The notes beneath the pieces were generated by a model. The model saw only the letters and a list, made by a program, of their open reading frames with translations. It was not told the DNA's origin and made no database searches. Source: Patiria pectinifera (taxonomy: Eukaryota; Echinodermata; Asteroidea; Valvatida; Asterinidae). From it: a stretch of DNA of 64,000 nucleotides. Location of the stretch: positions 11,054,643-11,118,642 of the forward strand of contig CM057140.1 in NCBI GenBank assembly GCA_029964075.1. The letters run 5' to 3'. The position numbers were made by a program, and so were the translations under genes. Shown piece by piece: positions 63,216 to 64,000 of the stretch (its first letter is position 1; each line of letters begins with the position of its first letter).

Positions 63216-64000
63216 CACCAAGGGACCCCACTGGAAATAAGTCAAAAGACTTTCATGGACTATTCCGGCCAACTTAAATCTAGTGTTGGGTAGAGAATGT
63301 TTAATGCAATTTGAATAATTATTTCCTAAATTTGTTCACGATGAGTAACATGTTTAGTCAGGTTTTTAGCCAAGTAACAATCATCTAGGATCCAGTCAAA
63401 CATGATTTTTTTTGCGATCAAGGAATTTTTCTTGCATAAAATCGACCATCATGTTTAAAACCAAAATTGAGACATGGTTTTAAAATGATTTGAGATGGTT
63501 AAATGATCCTGCTAGGAGCAGAATAATAAATCATTGTTACTGTGACCGTGTTCAAGTTTAAGATTCAGGAACATTTCCAGAAATAAACTGTGACCAGGTC
63601 CTGGAAAATGAGTTTTTAGAAACATTTGTCTACTTTTTAGTTTTTAGAGTGTTTTGCATAACTGTCAAGGGACTTTACCCAGCTAAAAAAGAAATCGGAC
63701 CAATAAATAGGCATTAACAAAAAAGTTACCGTCCGGTTTTTTAATTTTTTATTCATGATTAAAATAATACCTCATTTTTGTGTGCATATTTTTAATGTGC
63801 ATACTTTTTTTTTCGAATATATTCAAACCGGCAAAAAGCTAATCGAATATATTGGGTTGATGATCAAATATTTGAATAGTTGGTAAACTCAGGACAGCAT
63901 CACAATGCATTTGTTGATTTCTAAAACTGCATGTACCGGTACATTGTATACAAGGTCTACACCAAGGTTAAGTATCTTCCAAGACATACTTTGTTACCAC

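Larger units (their letters stand above)
49693..64000. other. Large intron of the 49.1-kb gene, or intergenic DNA
   Basis: About 14 kb with no exon I can support on either strand. It holds the repeats listed separately and two donor-like sites after plausible 5' exon sequence: CATCAAAG|GTAAGG near 53979 and GAGGAGACG|GTAAGA near 61482. These are only candidates for alternative first exons. Confidence 0.5.

Noticed and set aside
1-64000. CRISPR arrays, operons, ribosome binding sites, bacterial terminators
   Set aside because: The sequence is clearly eukaryotic (spliced genes, SINE, MITEs); the tandem repeats lack spacer structure.

Overview
This window is eukaryotic. Genes are broken into short exons with canonical GT-AG introns, coding density is low, intergenic and intronic DNA is AT-rich, and there are many small transposon-like elements with inverted repeats plus a tRNA-derived SINE. 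Gene families, dispersed repeats and the over-abundant TACATGTA words suggest a marine invertebrate, most plausibly an echinoderm or another invertebrate deuterostome. The species assignment is an inference with low confidence.

Four protein-coding loci can be read. (1) KDM1A/LSD1, minus strand, about 4374 down past the left edge. The first five coding exons carry a Gly/His-rich N-terminus, the SWIRM domain and the FAD-binding start of the amine oxidase domain; the catalytic remainder is off the window. (2) An HDX-like divergent homeobox gene, plus strand, 5129-8970, complete in six coding exons and about 422 residues. It is head-to-head with KDM1A with about 770 bp between the ATGs, so the two may share a bidirectional promoter. 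(3) MPHOSPH8 (MPP8), minus strand, 44685 down to 18804, complete in fourteen coding exons and about 1170 residues. It has an N-terminal chromodomain with the aromatic cage residues, a long basic/acidic linker, four ankyrin-repeat segments and the conserved C-terminal domain. I joined all exon phases by hand and they are consistent end to end. (4) The first coding exon (49126-49692, plus) of an unrecognised phospho-regulated-looking protein, which continues off the right edge behind an intron of at least 14 kb.

KDM1A (H3K4 demethylase) and MPP8 (H3K9me3 reader of the HUSH silencing complex) are both chromatin-silencing factors, but there is no evidence that their proximity is functional. The 10.8-18.8 kb interval between the convergent HDX-like and MPHOSPH8 genes is AT-rich and appears non-coding apart from a 9-bp satellite, a foldback structure and a G-quadruplex-prone tract.

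The repeat landscape is rich. There are at least six distinct short inverted-repeat (MITE/foldback) families, several in multiple copies and most of them in MPHOSPH8 introns. They include a three-copy family flanked by TTAA with a conserved internal 28-bp palindrome, a TA-flanked family with GGCCAA-like termini (one copy ends about 32 bp from a splice donor), and a foldback-like structure whose arms are oppositely oriented 16-17 bp minisatellites. The most unusual observations are two independent local tandem duplications of active splice sites (a donor in the HDX-like gene, an acceptor array in MPHOSPH8) and a GC-AG first intron in KDM1A.
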